A stretch of 64,000 nt of DNA from Stenotrophomonas indicatrix. Its GTDB lineage: Bacteria > Pseudomonadota > Gammaproteobacteria > Xanthomonadales > Xanthomonadaceae. Below are positions 36,181-44,609 of this stretch, piece after piece (position 1 is the first letter of the stretch; each line of letters starts with the position of its first letter). The notes beneath the pieces are model-generated. The model was not told the origin of the DNA, searched no databases, and worked only from the letters and a program-made list of their open reading frames with translations. The position numbers and the translations under genes were made by a program. The DNA is taken from NCBI GenBank assembly GCA_041545745.1, contig CP168152.1, positions 370,001 to 434,000 on the forward strand. Reading direction: 5' to 3'.

Positions 36181-38355
36181 GTGGCCTCCGATCGCATCGA
36201 ATCCCTCATTGCCCAGATGACCGTCGAGGAAAAAGTCGGCCAGCTGGGTGTCTTCGCGGACATGGTCCGCCCGTTCGCCCCGGACGTGAACCCGGAAGCC
36301 AACGTGCGCAATGCCGACCAGGTGCTGCAGCAGGTGCGCGAGGGCAAGGTCGGCTCGCTGTTCAACGGTGTCGGCGCCGAGCTCGGCCGCCGCATCCAGC
36401 AGGTCGCCACCGAGGAGAGCCGCCTCGGCATCCCGGTGATCCTTGCTGCCGACGTCATCCACGGCATGCGCACCGTGTTCCCGATTCCGCTGGGCGAAGC
36501 AGCCAGCTTCGAGCCGGACCTGGCCGAGCGCACCGCGCGCGCCACCGCGGTTGAAGCCACCGCTGCCGGCCTGCACTGGACCTATGCGCCTGCCGTGGAC
36601 ATCGCCCGCGACCAGCGCTGGGGCCGTGGCGCCGAAGGTGCCGGTGAGGACGTGGTGCTGGGCTGTGCGTTCGCCGCCGCCCGCGTGCGTGGCTTCCAGG
36701 GCAGCGACCTGCGCGCGGCCGATTCGCTGCTGGCCACGCCCAAGCACTTCGCCGCCTACGGCGCGGTGATGGCCGGCATGGAATACAACATGGTGGACAT
36801 CTCGCCGCAGACCCTGCGCGACGTGCACCTGCCGCCGTTCAAGGCCGCCTTCGACGCTGGCGCGATCACCGTGATGTCCTCGTTCAACGACATCAACGGC
36901 GTGCCGGCCAGCGCCAACGCCGAGCTGCTGACCGACATCCTGCGCGGTGAATGGAACTTCCCGGGCGTGGTGATTTCCGATTACACCGCCGACATGGAGC
37001 TGGTCGCGCACGGCTATGCCGCCGACGACCGCGACGCCACCGCCAAGGCATTCACCGCCGGGCTGGACCTGAGCATGCAGAGCGGTTTCTACGCTGAGCA
37101 CCTGCCGGGCCTGGTGGAGAGTGGCGACGTGCCGATGAGCGTGCTGGATGAAGGCGTGCGCCGCATCCTGTGGGTGAAGGAAGCCATCGGCCTGTTCGAC
37201 GACCCGTACCGTTCGCTGGACCCGGCGCGCGAAGCCGACACCTCGCATATCGCCGCGCATGACGCATTGTCGCGCGACGCCGCACGCCGTTCGATCGTGC
37301 TGTTGAACAACCGCGACAACGTGCTGCCGCTGCAGAAGTGCGGGCAGAAGATCGCGCTGATCGGCCCGTTCGTGCAGGACCGCGACAACATTGAAGGCTG
37401 CTGGACGCTGTTCGGCGACAAGCAGCGTTATGTGGACCTGGAAACCGGCGTGCGCGCGGCCATCGGCGACGAGTCGCTGCTGGAAGTGGTGCCGGGTTGC
37501 GAACTGGAAGCCGCCATTGCTGGCGGCACCGAAGCGGCCGTGGCGGCTGCGCTGCGTGCCGACGTGGTGGTGCTGGCGCTGGGCGAGCCGCAGCGTTACA
37601 GCGGTGAGGCGCAGTCGCGCGTGGAGATCACCCTGCCGCCGGCACAGCAGGCGCTGGCCGAAGCGGTGGCGATGACCGGCAAGCCGCTGGTGGTGCTGCT
37701 GCGCAATGGTCGCGCGCTGGCACTGCAGGGCGCAGTGCGCAATGCGCATGCCGTGGCCATCACCTGGTACCTGGGCACGCAGACCGGCCATGCCGTGGCT
37801 GATGTGCTGTTCGGCGACTACAGCCCGTCCGGCCGCCTGCCGGTCAGCTTCCCGCAGGTGTCCGGCCAGCAGCCGTATTTCTACAACCACCCGCGTACCG
37901 GTCGGCCGGAACTGCCGACGATGTCGGAATTCAAGGCCCGCTGGCGCGAGATTCCGAACGAGCCGTTGTACCCGTTCGGCCATGGCATCGGCTACACCAC
38001 CTTCGCCTACGGCGTGCCGCAGCTGAGCAGTGCGCGCGTCGGCTGGGACGACACCCTGACCCTGACCACCACGCTGACCAACACCGGCAACGTGGCTGGC
38101 GAGGAAGTGGTGCAGCTGTACATCCACGACCGCGTGGCCAGTCGCGTGCGACCGGTGCGCGAGCTGAAGGACTTCCGCAAGGTGGCCCTGCAGCCGGGCG
38201 AATCGGCCGAGGTGGTGTTCACCCTGACCCGCGAGCAGCTGGCATTCACCGGCCGCGACGGCGTGCTGCGTGCCGAGCCGGGCCTGTTCGACGTGTGGGT
38301 GTGTGCCTCGTCGATGGCCGGTGAGGCGGTGCAGTTCGAGCTGCTGAACGCCTGA
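36181..38355 (+). CDS. bglX: Glycoside hydrolase family 3 beta-glucosidase
   Basis: 724 aa, GTG start with AGGA upstream (MASDRIESLIAQMTVEEKVGQ). The order is: GH3 N-terminal barrel with ADVIHGMRTVFPIPLGEAAS, KHFAAYGAV, and the nucleophile Asp in VVISDYTADMEL; the C-terminal GH3 sandwich; and a fibronectin type III-like end (LTNTGNVAGEEVVQLYIHD). E. coli BglX is periplasmic, but this protein has no visible signal peptide, so it may act in the cytoplasm on imported oligosaccharides. The operator upstream suggests sugar-dependent control. Confidence 0.94.
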   Translation: MASDRIESLIAQMTVEEKVGQLGVFADMVRPFAPDVNPEANVRNADQVLQQVREGKVGSLFNGVGAELGRRIQQVATEESRLGIPVILAADVIHGMRTVFPIPLGEAASFEPDLAERTARATAVEATAAGLHWTYAPAVDIARDQRWGRGAEGAGEDVVLGCAFAAARVRGFQGSDLRAADSLLATPKHFAAYGAVMAGMEYNMVDISPQTLRDVHLPPFKAAFDAGAITVMSSFNDINGVPASANAELLTDILRGEWNFPGVVISDYTADMELVAHGYAADDRDATAKAFTAGLDLSMQSGFYAEHLPGLVESGDVPMSVLDEGVRRILWVKEAIGLFDDPYRSLDPAREADTSHIAAHDALSRDAARRSIVLLNNRDNVLPLQKCGQKIALIGPFVQDRDNIEGCWTLFGDKQRYVDLETGVRAAIGDESLLEVVPGCELEAAIAGGTEAAVAAALRADVVVLALGEPQRYSGEAQSRVEITLPPAQQALAEAVAMTGKPLVVLLRNGRALALQGAVRNAHAVAITWYLGTQTGHAVADVLFGDYSPSGRLPVSFPQVSGQQPYFYNHPRTGRPELPTMSEFKARWREIPNEPLYPFGHGIGYTTFAYGVPQLSSARVGWDDTLTLTTTLTNTGNVAGEEVVQLYIHDRVASRVRPVRELKDFRKVALQPGESAEVVFTLTREQLAFTGRDGVLRAEPGLFDVWVCASSMAGEAVQFELLNA

Positions 38356-38361
38356 TCGCAG

Positions 38362-38428
38362 AAAAAGGGGACGGAGGGGATTAAGTCGTTTATGACACAA
38401 ACGACTTAATCCCCTCCGTCCCCTTTTT
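38362..38428. terminator. Perfect 30-bp inverted repeat, bidirectional terminator-like
   Basis: The arms at 38362-38391 and 38399-38428 are perfect complements around a 7-nt loop (ATGACAC). They begin with AAAAAGGGGACGGAGGGG and end with the T-run CCCCTTTTTTT. The length is unusual for a plain terminator and suggests a mobile or dispersed repeat that doubles as one. Confidence 0.8.
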
Positions 38429-38487
38429 TTGTTGTCCTCACTGGCCCGGGGCTACCATCGGCGTTCCTGTTTCGATGGAGACCGCGC

Positions 38488-39081
38488 ATGCGCACGATGG
38501 CTTACCTTGTTCCTGTCCTGTTGCTGGCAGCGTGCTCGCAGCCGGCATCGCCGCCCGAGCCCGCTGCCGATGCGCCACCGCCGATGACCGGTGCGACGCC
38601 GGCCGAGGCGGCCGCCAGCACCACGCCCGATGCCGTTGCCGCGCCACAGGCTGCGGCGGAGCACGCCAAGGATGCGGCTGCGACGCCGGCTGATGCTGCC
38701 AACCCCGCAGCACCTGTGGCAGCAGACGACGCCCGCGCGCGCATCGAGACGCTGCTCGGCGATGCGGCGCAGTATGAAAAGGTATTCAACGCCTTCAAGA
38801 CCGCTGTGGTCGCCGGCGATCGTCCAGCCGTGGTTGAAGAAGTGCGCTTCCCACTGAACATCAGTGGCGGCAAGAAGATCACCGGGCCCGGTGAATTCCA
38901 GCGCAACTACGAAAAGATCATCACCCCGGCGGTGGTCAAGGCGGTGTCCGCGCAGGACTTCGGCACGGTGTTCGTCAACCAGCAGGGCGTGATGATCGGC
39001 GATGGCCAGGTCTGGTTGAACGGCCAGTGCCTGGACAAGGCCTGCACGCGCACCGAAGTGAAGGTCATCACCATCCAATGA
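38488..39081 (+). CDS. Putative lipoprotein with Ala/Pro-rich linker
   Basis: 197 aa. The signal [19 protein letters not shown] has a lipobox (LAAC). A low-complexity stretch of about 75 residues of Ala, Pro, Thr and Glu follows. The C-terminal domain of about 110 residues ([30 protein letters not shown]...KVITIQ) resembles small periplasmic domains with one disulfide (CLDKAC). Function unknown. GGAG precedes the ATG. Confidence 0.85.
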   Translation: MRTMAYLVPVLLLAACSQPASPPEPAADAPPPMTGATPAEAAASTTPDAVAAPQAAAEHAKDAAATPADAANPAAPVAADDARARIETLLGDAAQYEKVFNAFKTAVVAGDRPAVVEEVRFPLNISGGKKITGPGEFQRNYEKIITPAVVKAVSAQDFGTVFVNQQGVMIGDGQVWLNGQCLDKACTRTEVKVITIQ

Positions 39082-39087
39082 AAGCAG

Positions 39088-39109
39088 ACGGCCCCGCATG
39101 CGGGGCCGT
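39088..39109. terminator. Hairpin after the lipoprotein gene
   Basis: Perfect palindrome ACGGCCCCGCATGCGGGGCCGT without a good T-run. It may be a weak terminator for the lipoprotein gene or for the convergent dehydrogenase gene. Confidence 0.5.
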
Positions 39110-39118
39110 TGCAGTTCG

Positions 39119-39143
39119 GTAGTGCCGGCCGCTGGCCGGCAAC
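39119..39143. repeat. SMAG-type GTAG palindrome (GCCGGCC subclass)
   Basis: GTAGTGCCGGCC-gct-GGCCGGCAAC, between convergent genes. Confidence 0.82.
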
Positions 39144-39151
39144 CCGGCCAA

Positions 39152-40318
39152 TCAGGCCTTCGGCGTGAGCTTCAGCAGCCGTGCCTTGCTGCCGTCTTCC
39201 AGCAGCCACAGCGCGCCGTCCGGGCCCTGTTCCACTTCGCGGATACGCTCGCCCATGTTGAAGCGTTCGGCCTCGCGCGCGCTGTCGCCGTCGAAGGCAA
39301 CCCGCACCAGCGAGGTGGACGACAGGCCGCCGATGAAGGCGCTGCCCTTCCATTGCGGGAACAGGTTGCCGCTGTAGAACATCAGGCCGGCCGGGGAAAT
39401 CACCGGGTTCCAGGTCACCTTCGGAGCAGCGAATTCCGGTCGGGTGTCGTGGTCGGGAATCGGACGGCCATCGTAGTGGTCGCCGTTGGACACGATCGGG
39501 TAGCCGTAGTTGGCACCGCGCACGATCAGGTTCAGCTCGTCGCCGCCGGCCGGTCCCATTTCCTGCGCCCACAGCTTGCCGTTGGCATCGAAGGCGATGC
39601 CCAGCACATTGCGGTGCCCCAGCGACCATACCTGTGCGGCCACACCGCCCTGCGAGGCGAAAGGATTGTCGGCCGGCAGGCTGCCGTCGTCGTTGAGACG
39701 GATGATCTTGCCCAGGTTGCCGCTCATGTCCTGCGCCGGGTCGAACTTCTGCCGTTCGCTGGAACTGATCCACAGCTTGCCGTCCGGGCCGAAGGCCAGG
39801 CGGTGGCCGTAGTGGCCTTCGCCACTGACCTTCGGCGTCTGCCGCCAGATCACCTTCAGGTCTTTCAGCTGGCCGCCGCCGTTGGCGTCGAGGGCAAGGG
39901 TGGCACGGGCCACGGCCGCGCCGCGCGTATCCAGCGTGCCTTCCTCGGCGTAGCTGACGTAGACCAGGTGGTTGCGGGCGAAATCCGGATGCAGGATCAC
40001 GTCACCGAAACCGCCCTGGCCGCCGTAAGCGACCTTGGGGACACCGGTGATCTCATGCTTCTGGCCACTGGCCAGGTCGAGGTGCTGCAGCTTGCCGCGC
40101 TTTTCGGTCACCAGCAGGCTGCCGTCGGGCAGGAAGGTCATCGCCCACGGCTGGTTGAAACGGCTGACCTCGATGGCGGTGAAAGGGCGTTGGTCGTTGG
40201 CGGTCGCGGCGGTTGCCGGGGCCTTCTGACCTGTCGCATCAGGACCGGCCGCATTGCAGGCGGTGGTGGCGAGGATCGGCAGCAGGCCGAGTGCGAGCAG
40301 CAGGGGTGTGCGGGTCAT
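39152..40318 (-). CDS. PQQ-dependent sugar dehydrogenase (YliI/Asd-like), exported
   Basis: 388 aa. The signal region [21 protein letters not shown] ends in a possible lipobox (TTAC), followed by a low-complexity linker. The six-bladed beta-propeller of soluble aldose sugar dehydrogenases is shown by [50 protein letters not shown] and [12 protein letters not shown]. It would oxidise aldoses in the periplasm with PQQ and Ca2+. GGAG precedes ATG 40318. Confidence 0.92.
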   Translation of the reverse strand: MTRTPLLLALGLLPILATTACNAAGPDATGQKAPATAATANDQRPFTAIEVSRFNQPWAMTFLPDGSLLVTEKRGKLQHLDLASGQKHEITGVPKVAYGGQGGFGDVILHPDFARNHLVYVSYAEEGTLDTRGAAVARATLALDANGGGQLKDLKVIWRQTPKVSGEGHYGHRLAFGPDGKLWISSSERQKFDPAQDMSGNLGKIIRLNDDGSLPADNPFASQGGVAAQVWSLGHRNVLGIAFDANGKLWAQEMGPAGGDELNLIVRGANYGYPIVSNGDHYDGRPIPDHDTRPEFAAPKVTWNPVISPAGLMFYSGNLFPQWKGSAFIGGLSSTSLVRVAFDGDSAREAERFNMGERIREVEQGPDGALWLLEDGSKARLLKLTPKA

Positions 40319-40489
40319 GGGTATCTCCAGCGGAAGGGGATGCGGATGGCCAGGCTCTCCCTTGTATACCACCGGCGGGGTGACGGTCGTGGCCCGAAGG
40401 TCCTGCTACCCCCTGTGCGGCATGGCGCGGATCGTCTAGGGTGTTCTCGCCCGGGCAAAGCATGCCCGCCTGTCTGCCAAGGAACTGCA

Positions 40490-40942
40490 ATGAACGCACC
40501 CCTCATCCATCGACCCTCGCCCGCCTTCATCGCCGCCTCGTGGGTGGCCCTGCTGCTGGGCGCGGTGGCCTACCTTGTAGGCCTGTTCAATGCCGAAATG
40601 CCGCTGAACGAAAAGGGCTATTACCTGACCCTGCTGCTGTTCGGCCTGTTCGCGGCGGTATCGCTGCAGAAGAGTGTGCGCGACCGCGTCGAGAGCATTC
40701 CGGTGAGCGGCCTGTACTACGCACTGTGCTGGTTCGCGCTGCTGTCGGCGCTGTTGCTGCTGCTGGTCGGTCTGTGGAACGCCACCCTGGTGCTGAGCGA
40801 AAAGGGCTTCTATGGCATGGCGTTCGCGCTGTCGTTGTTTGGCGCGGTGGCGGTGCAGAAGAATACCCGCGACCTGATTGCCGCGAATGCGGCCGAGCCC
40901 AAGCGCGCTTCGTCGATTCCGCCGCTGCCGGAACAGGATTGA
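40490..40942 (+). CDS. YiaA/YiaB family inner membrane protein
   Basis: 150 aa with four hydrophobic helices in two related halves: [14 protein letters not shown]...[22 protein letters not shown] and [14 protein letters not shown]...[22 protein letters not shown]. The repeated xEKGxY segment is the YiaAB signature. Function unknown. AAGGA lies upstream. Confidence 0.92.
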   Translation: MNAPLIHRPSPAFIAASWVALLLGAVAYLVGLFNAEMPLNEKGYYLTLLLFGLFAAVSLQKSVRDRVESIPVSGLYYALCWFALLSALLLLLVGLWNATLVLSEKGFYGMAFALSLFGAVAVQKNTRDLIAANAAEPKRASSIPPLPEQD

Positions 40943-40951
40943 CGGACAGAG

Positions 40952-40979
40952 GTAGAGCCGAGCATGTGCTCGGCTCTAC
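40952..40979. repeat. SMAG-type GTAG palindrome (AGCCGAGC subclass)
   Basis: GTAGAGCCGAGC-atgt-GCTCGGCTCTAC has GTAG/CTAC at both ends and forms a 12-bp stem. Its stem matches the palindrome inside the coding region at 20541. Confidence 0.82.
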
Positions 40980-40988
40980 AGGACGCTG

Positions 40989-41321
40989 TTATGCGCTGCG
41001 ATCCCGGCGCGGGTCCAGGTTGACCGCTTCTTCCCAGCCGCGACGCACGGCCTTGCGCGCCTGCGCCCATTCCAGGCGGCTCTTGCCGCGTTCTTTCGCC
41101 CACCGCGTTTCCAGCTCGCCTTCCACCTCCTCGTACGCGCGGATCATGTCCTGCGCGCGCGCGGTGTGGCCGATCTGGTAGGCCGGCTCGTAATCGTCGA
41201 AGAACAGCTGGTTGTCGTAGTACGGTTCGCTGGTATAGCGGTCGCGCCAATAGTCCGAAACGGCCTGGCGGGGTGTGCCGTCTTCCGGCACGCGGCCGGG
41301 GATCTGGTAATCAGGGCTCAT
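40989..41321 (-). CDS. Unknown soluble acidic protein (110 aa)
   Basis: MSPDYQIPGRVPEDGTPRQA... with many aromatic and charged residues. The segment DYWRDRYTSEPYY...YEPAYQIGHTARAQ resembles stress-related small proteins that carry YxPAY...G repeats. It has no signal peptide or membrane span. A GGAG lies upstream of the ATG. It is not clearly linked to its neighbours. Confidence 0.82.
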   Translation of the reverse strand: MSPDYQIPGRVPEDGTPRQAVSDYWRDRYTSEPYYDNQLFFDDYEPAYQIGHTARAQDMIRAYEEVEGELETRWAKERGKSRLEWAQARKAVRRGWEEAVNLDPRRDRSA

Positions 41322-41402
41322 GGGCAGGAGGCTCCGTAGTGACGAAGCCTGATCGTGCCCATTTGCCGGTTAACGCATCGGGCCGGCAGCGTGATCGGCA
41401 GG

Positions 41403-42704
41403 TCAATCGGCGCCGGCGTCCCTGCGCGGCAGCTTGTAGATGACCGCGCCAACAGCGAAGGCGACCAGCGCCGCAGCGATGTTCTGCCAGCTGGCACTGG
41501 CGAACAGGGCCACGCACAGCAGCAGGGCCAGCACCGGAATCAACGGGCCACCGGGCAGCTTCAGCGCACCGGGGCGGTCCGCATAGCGCTTGGCCAGCAC
41601 CAGCACCGCTGCTGCAGTACCGATGTAGGCGAACAGGCGCGTGGTCATCGACAACAGCGCCAGCTGCACGAACGACCCGGACAGCGCCAGGCCAAGGGCG
41701 ATCAGGCCCTGGCAGAAGATCGCTGCAGCCGGGGTGCGGAAGCGCGGGTGCACCTGCGCCAGCACCTTCGGGCCGTAGCCATCGCGTGCCAGGGCGAACA
41801 GGAAGCGCGGGCCCATCATCATCGTGTTGCTGTTGGTGCCGAGGATGGAGATGGTCGCGCCCACGGTGAGGATCAGCGCCAGCGCCTCGCCGCCGAAGCT
41901 GGAGGCGGCGTCAGCCAGCGGTGTGGCCGAGCTGGCCAGGCCGGGCAACGTGCCCTGCGCCACGATCTGCACCGCCGCGTAGATCACGGTGACGGTGACG
42001 ATCATGGTGATCAGTGCGAAGGGAATGTCGCGGCGTGGGTTGCGGTATTCACCGGCTGCGGCCGGGATGTTCTCGAAGCCGGCATAGGCATACAACAGCA
42101 ACAGCGCTGCCTCGCCCATGCGCTGCAGGTCGTGCGGGTCCGGGCGCTGGCCGGAGAAGGCGAGCTGCGGGTCGATATAGAACGCGCCGATGGCCACGAA
42201 CAACAGCAGCGGCAGCATCTTGCCGATCACCAGCACGATGCCGGTACGGGCGGCCGAACGGACGCCGATGATGTTCACCCCGGTCAGGAAAGCGAGCGAG
42301 ACCACGATGATCGCGATGCGGCCCATGCCGGCACCTGCCCATGGCCAGAACCGCGCCACGGCATCGGCCAGCGCATTGCTGAGCGCTGCGGCAGAGCTGA
42401 TGCGGGTCAGCCAGATCATCCAGCCGATCTCGAAACCGGCAAAGCGGCCGAAGGCTTCGCGCGCGTACAGGTAGCTGCCACCGGGTTCATCGAAATAGCT
42501 GGCCGCCTGCGCGTAGCACAGCACCAGCAGGGCGACGACGATGCCGGCGGCGACTACGCCCCACAGGCTGAAGGGCCCGAGCAGGGCGACCGTGGCCGCC
42601 GGCAGCAGGTAGATGCCGCTGCCGACCACATCGTTGATCGACAGTCCGACGATCTGCCAGCGGCTGACCGCGCGTTGCAGTTGTGGTTCGTCGGCGGTGC
42701 TCAA
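41403..42704 (-). CDS. APC family amino acid permease
   Basis: 433 aa with about twelve membrane spans. The N-terminal VGLSINDVVGSGIYLLPA is the APC substrate-binding signature, followed by EPGGSYLYAREAFG. The substrate is probably an amino acid. Its start overlaps the stop of the YkuD-type gene by 4 nt (ATGA), and it is the last gene of the minus arm of the peptidoglycan-peptide locus. Import of Ala or Glu, or of the corresponding D-forms, would fit (inference). Confidence 0.9.
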   Translation of the reverse strand: MSTADEPQLQRAVSRWQIVGLSINDVVGSGIYLLPAATVALLGPFSLWGVVAAGIVVALLVLCYAQAASYFDEPGGSYLYAREAFGRFAGFEIGWMIWLTRISSAAALSNALADAVARFWPWAGAGMGRIAIIVVSLAFLTGVNIIGVRSAARTGIVLVIGKMLPLLLFVAIGAFYIDPQLAFSGQRPDPHDLQRMGEAALLLLYAYAGFENIPAAAGEYRNPRRDIPFALITMIVTVTVIYAAVQIVAQGTLPGLASSATPLADAASSFGGEALALILTVGATISILGTNSNTMMMGPRFLFALARDGYGPKVLAQVHPRFRTPAAAIFCQGLIALGLALSGSFVQLALLSMTTRLFAYIGTAAAVLVLAKRYADRPGALKLPGGPLIPVLALLLCVALFASASWQNIAAALVAFAVGAVIYKLPRRDAGAD

Positions 42705-43465
42705 CGTGCGGCTCCTTCAAGCGCGGGCAGTTTCCACTGCGCCTGCAGGCGTTGGTATTCGGCGCGTGGCAACAGCACGAAACGCGGCGTGTCCTGCGGG
42801 CGCAGCCAGTCCAGCAATGCCTGCATGCGCGCCTGTGGCATCGCGGTACAGCCAGCGGTGGCCTCGCCGGGCTGGCGCCACAGATGGGCAAAGATGCAGC
42901 TGCCCTTGCCGGGCTGGTTATCCGGGTTGTGCGCGATCACGAAGCCTTCCTGGTAACGCACGTCGCCCTTGTTGTGCAGGTCCAGCCGCATCGGTTCGGT
43001 GGAGCCGGTGATGGCGGCACTGCCAACCTTCTTTGCATCGACGATGCGGTTGTAGAACGGCGATGCCGGTACGTCCATGCAGTAGCTGGTGCTGCTCATC
43101 GGCTGGTAGGTCATCGCCGTTCCGGGCCGGGTGACGGCATAACCGAACGCGCTGCCCAGCGCGAACACACCGGCCGGACTGCGGCCGTCGCCTTCCTGTT
43201 TCTGCGGGCCATCGGCCTGGGCAGTATGCAGGCCCAGGCCCCAGGCACTACCGGTGCGGCCCAGCGCCACCGGGAAGGCCTGGCCGTGCTTGCGCCATTG
43301 CTTGCCGTCGCGCACGAAGGCCTGCAGCTGCCCCTGCGTGCTGTCCCAGTTTTCGCTGGTGACGACGATCAGTTGGCGAGCCTCATCCAACGGGGCGGCA
43401 TGGACAGTGACGGCCGCCACGAGCAGCAGCGCGGCGGATGCAAGGCGGGCCAGCAGCAGGTTCAT
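42701..43465 (-). CDS. L,D-transpeptidase-like (YkuD-type) exported protein
   Basis: 254 aa with signal peptide to about residue 23 (MNLLLARLASAALLLVAAVTVHA). The catalytic Cys lies in EATAGCTAMPQARM, with the upstream histidine in GFVIAHNPDNQPGKGSCIFAH, the pattern of the COG3786 branch of L,D-transpeptidases. It could cut or form L,D bonds in peptidoglycan stems. It lies 12 bp after the RpiR-type regulator gene and is coupled to the permease gene. Confidence 0.87.
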   Translation of the reverse strand: MNLLLARLASAALLLVAAVTVHAAPLDEARQLIVVTSENWDSTQGQLQAFVRDGKQWRKHGQAFPVALGRTGSAWGLGLHTAQADGPQKQEGDGRSPAGVFALGSAFGYAVTRPGTAMTYQPMSSTSYCMDVPASPFYNRIVDAKKVGSAAITGSTEPMRLDLHNKGDVRYQEGFVIAHNPDNQPGKGSCIFAHLWRQPGEATAGCTAMPQARMQALLDWLRPQDTPRFVLLPRAEYQRLQAQWKLPALEGAAR

Positions 43466-43477
43466 CGGGCGCTCCGG

Positions 43478-44326
43478 TCAGGAATCCAGCAGATGATCGA
43501 TCCGTTCCAGGTTCACCGCCAGCTGCTGCTGGCGATCCGGATTGGCGTGGCAGAGGAGCACGAACAGGAAATCGAGCAGGGCGTGCATGGCGCTACGGTA
43601 CAGCAGCTGCGCCACCTGCGGCGCGCGATCGTGCGCGCATACCACCAGCGCCGCATCGGCGTGCGCGCGCAGGGGATTGGCGGTGTGACGGGTGATCGAC
43701 ACCACCTTGCCGCCCATGTCCTGGAACTGGCGCGACAGCTGCGAAAGCTGCGGCAACTTGCCGAACTCGGAGAACATCAGCAGCACGTCGCCCGGGCGTG
43801 CGGCGGACAGGTTGGCCAGCATCAGGATCGGATCGGTATGCGGCACCACCAGCAGGCCGAGCAGCGACAGCCGCATGGCGAATTCGCGTGCGTACAGACC
43901 GTCGTCACCCAGGCCGTGGACAAACAGCTTGGGCGCGCCGTCGAGCAGCTGCACGATGCGCTCGATCTCCTCGCGCGGGTTGGCCTGGCGGGTCTCTTCC
44001 TCGGCCTGCGCCTTGCTGCGGCGCAGGGCGTCACCCAGGCGCAGGTAGTCATCGTTGATGTCCGGTGCGGCCGGCGCCTGCTGCGGGTCGGCACCGGCGC
44101 GGGCGACGTCCTCGCCGATGGAGTACTTCAGGTCCGGGTAGCCCTTGAAGCCGAGCTTCTGGCTGAACTTGACCACGCTGGACTGGCTGATGCCCAGGGC
44201 ACTGGCCAGCTGCTGCGAGGAGTAATCGCGCAGCAGGTGGGCGTTGTCGAGGATGAAGTCGGCGATGCGGCGTTCGATGGCCGACATCTGCCCGCGCTCG
44301 GTGCGGATTTTCAGCAGGGGCGGCAT
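43478..44326 (-). CDS. MurR/RpiR family transcriptional regulator with SIS domain
   Basis: 282 aa. It has an N-terminal helix-turn-helix of the RpiR type (ERRIADFILDNAHLLRDYSSQQLASALGISQSSVVKFSQKLGF) and a C-terminal sugar-isomerase (SIS) fold (FVHGLGDDGLYAREFAMRLS, LMFSEFGKLPQLSQLS). Such proteins sense phosphorylated sugars such as MurNAc-6-P. Here a muropeptide-derived signal is likely, because all neighbours act on peptidoglycan peptides. The likely target is the inverted repeat at 47180-47193. ATG 44326 is chosen; the longer open frame reads through a repeat element. Confidence 0.9.
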   Translation of the reverse strand: MPPLLKIRTERGQMSAIERRIADFILDNAHLLRDYSSQQLASALGISQSSVVKFSQKLGFKGYPDLKYSIGEDVARAGADPQQAPAAPDINDDYLRLGDALRRSKAQAEEETRQANPREEIERIVQLLDGAPKLFVHGLGDDGLYAREFAMRLSLLGLLVVPHTDPILMLANLSAARPGDVLLMFSEFGKLPQLSQLSRQFQDMGGKVVSITRHTANPLRAHADAALVVCAHDRAPQVAQLLYRSAMHALLDFLFVLLCHANPDRQQQLAVNLERIDHLLDS

Positions 44327-44391
44327 GCGGGGCGTCCGGGCATGTGTAGGCGCGTTGCGTTTGGTCGCGTAGAGCTTGTCATGGAGTGGGG

Positions 44392-44489
44392 CGGGCGGGT
44401 GGGATTTGCGGCGGACGCAGCAAGTACGTCCGTGTAGGCTTGGCCGCCGCATCCATGCGGCGGACACCCCAGCAAACCCCACCCGCCCG
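44392..44489. repeat. Nested inverted repeat, type A (98 bp)
   Basis: The outer arms are CGGGCGGGTGGGATTTGC (44392-44409) and its near-complement (44472-44489), with one mismatch. They enclose a GGACGC...TACGTCC segment, then TGTAGGCTTGG, then the palindrome CCGCCGCATCCATGCGGCGG. The order and core match the copy at 54155-54256. Confidence 0.75.
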
Positions 44490-44559
44490 ACCCCGGACAG
44501 ATCGCGCGCGCGCCAGCCGCGAAGGGGGTGCGGGGTAGGGCAAAAGCAAGGGCAAGGGC

Positions 44560-44582
44560 ATCCACGCATGGCGTGGATCTAC
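44560..44582. repeat. SMAG-type GTAG palindrome (ATCCACGC subclass)
   Basis: ATCCACGC-atg-GCGTGGAT-CTAC, next to the end of the epimerase gene. Confidence 0.8.
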
Positions 44583-44609
44583 TGATGGCGGCGATCGTTG
44601 TTTCAACGA

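Larger units (their letters stand above)
44327..44609. other. Gap between regulator and epimerase genes
   Basis: 283 bp holding a nested inverted repeat (44392-44489) and a GTAG palindrome (44560-44582). No gene was seen. It separates the two parts of the minus arm, so the regulator gene may have its own promoter. Confidence 0.6.

Noticed and set aside
36139..38400. Open frame of 753 codons opposite the GH3 gene
   Set aside because: The antisense frame mirrors codon bias of the real gene; no domains and no ribosome site.
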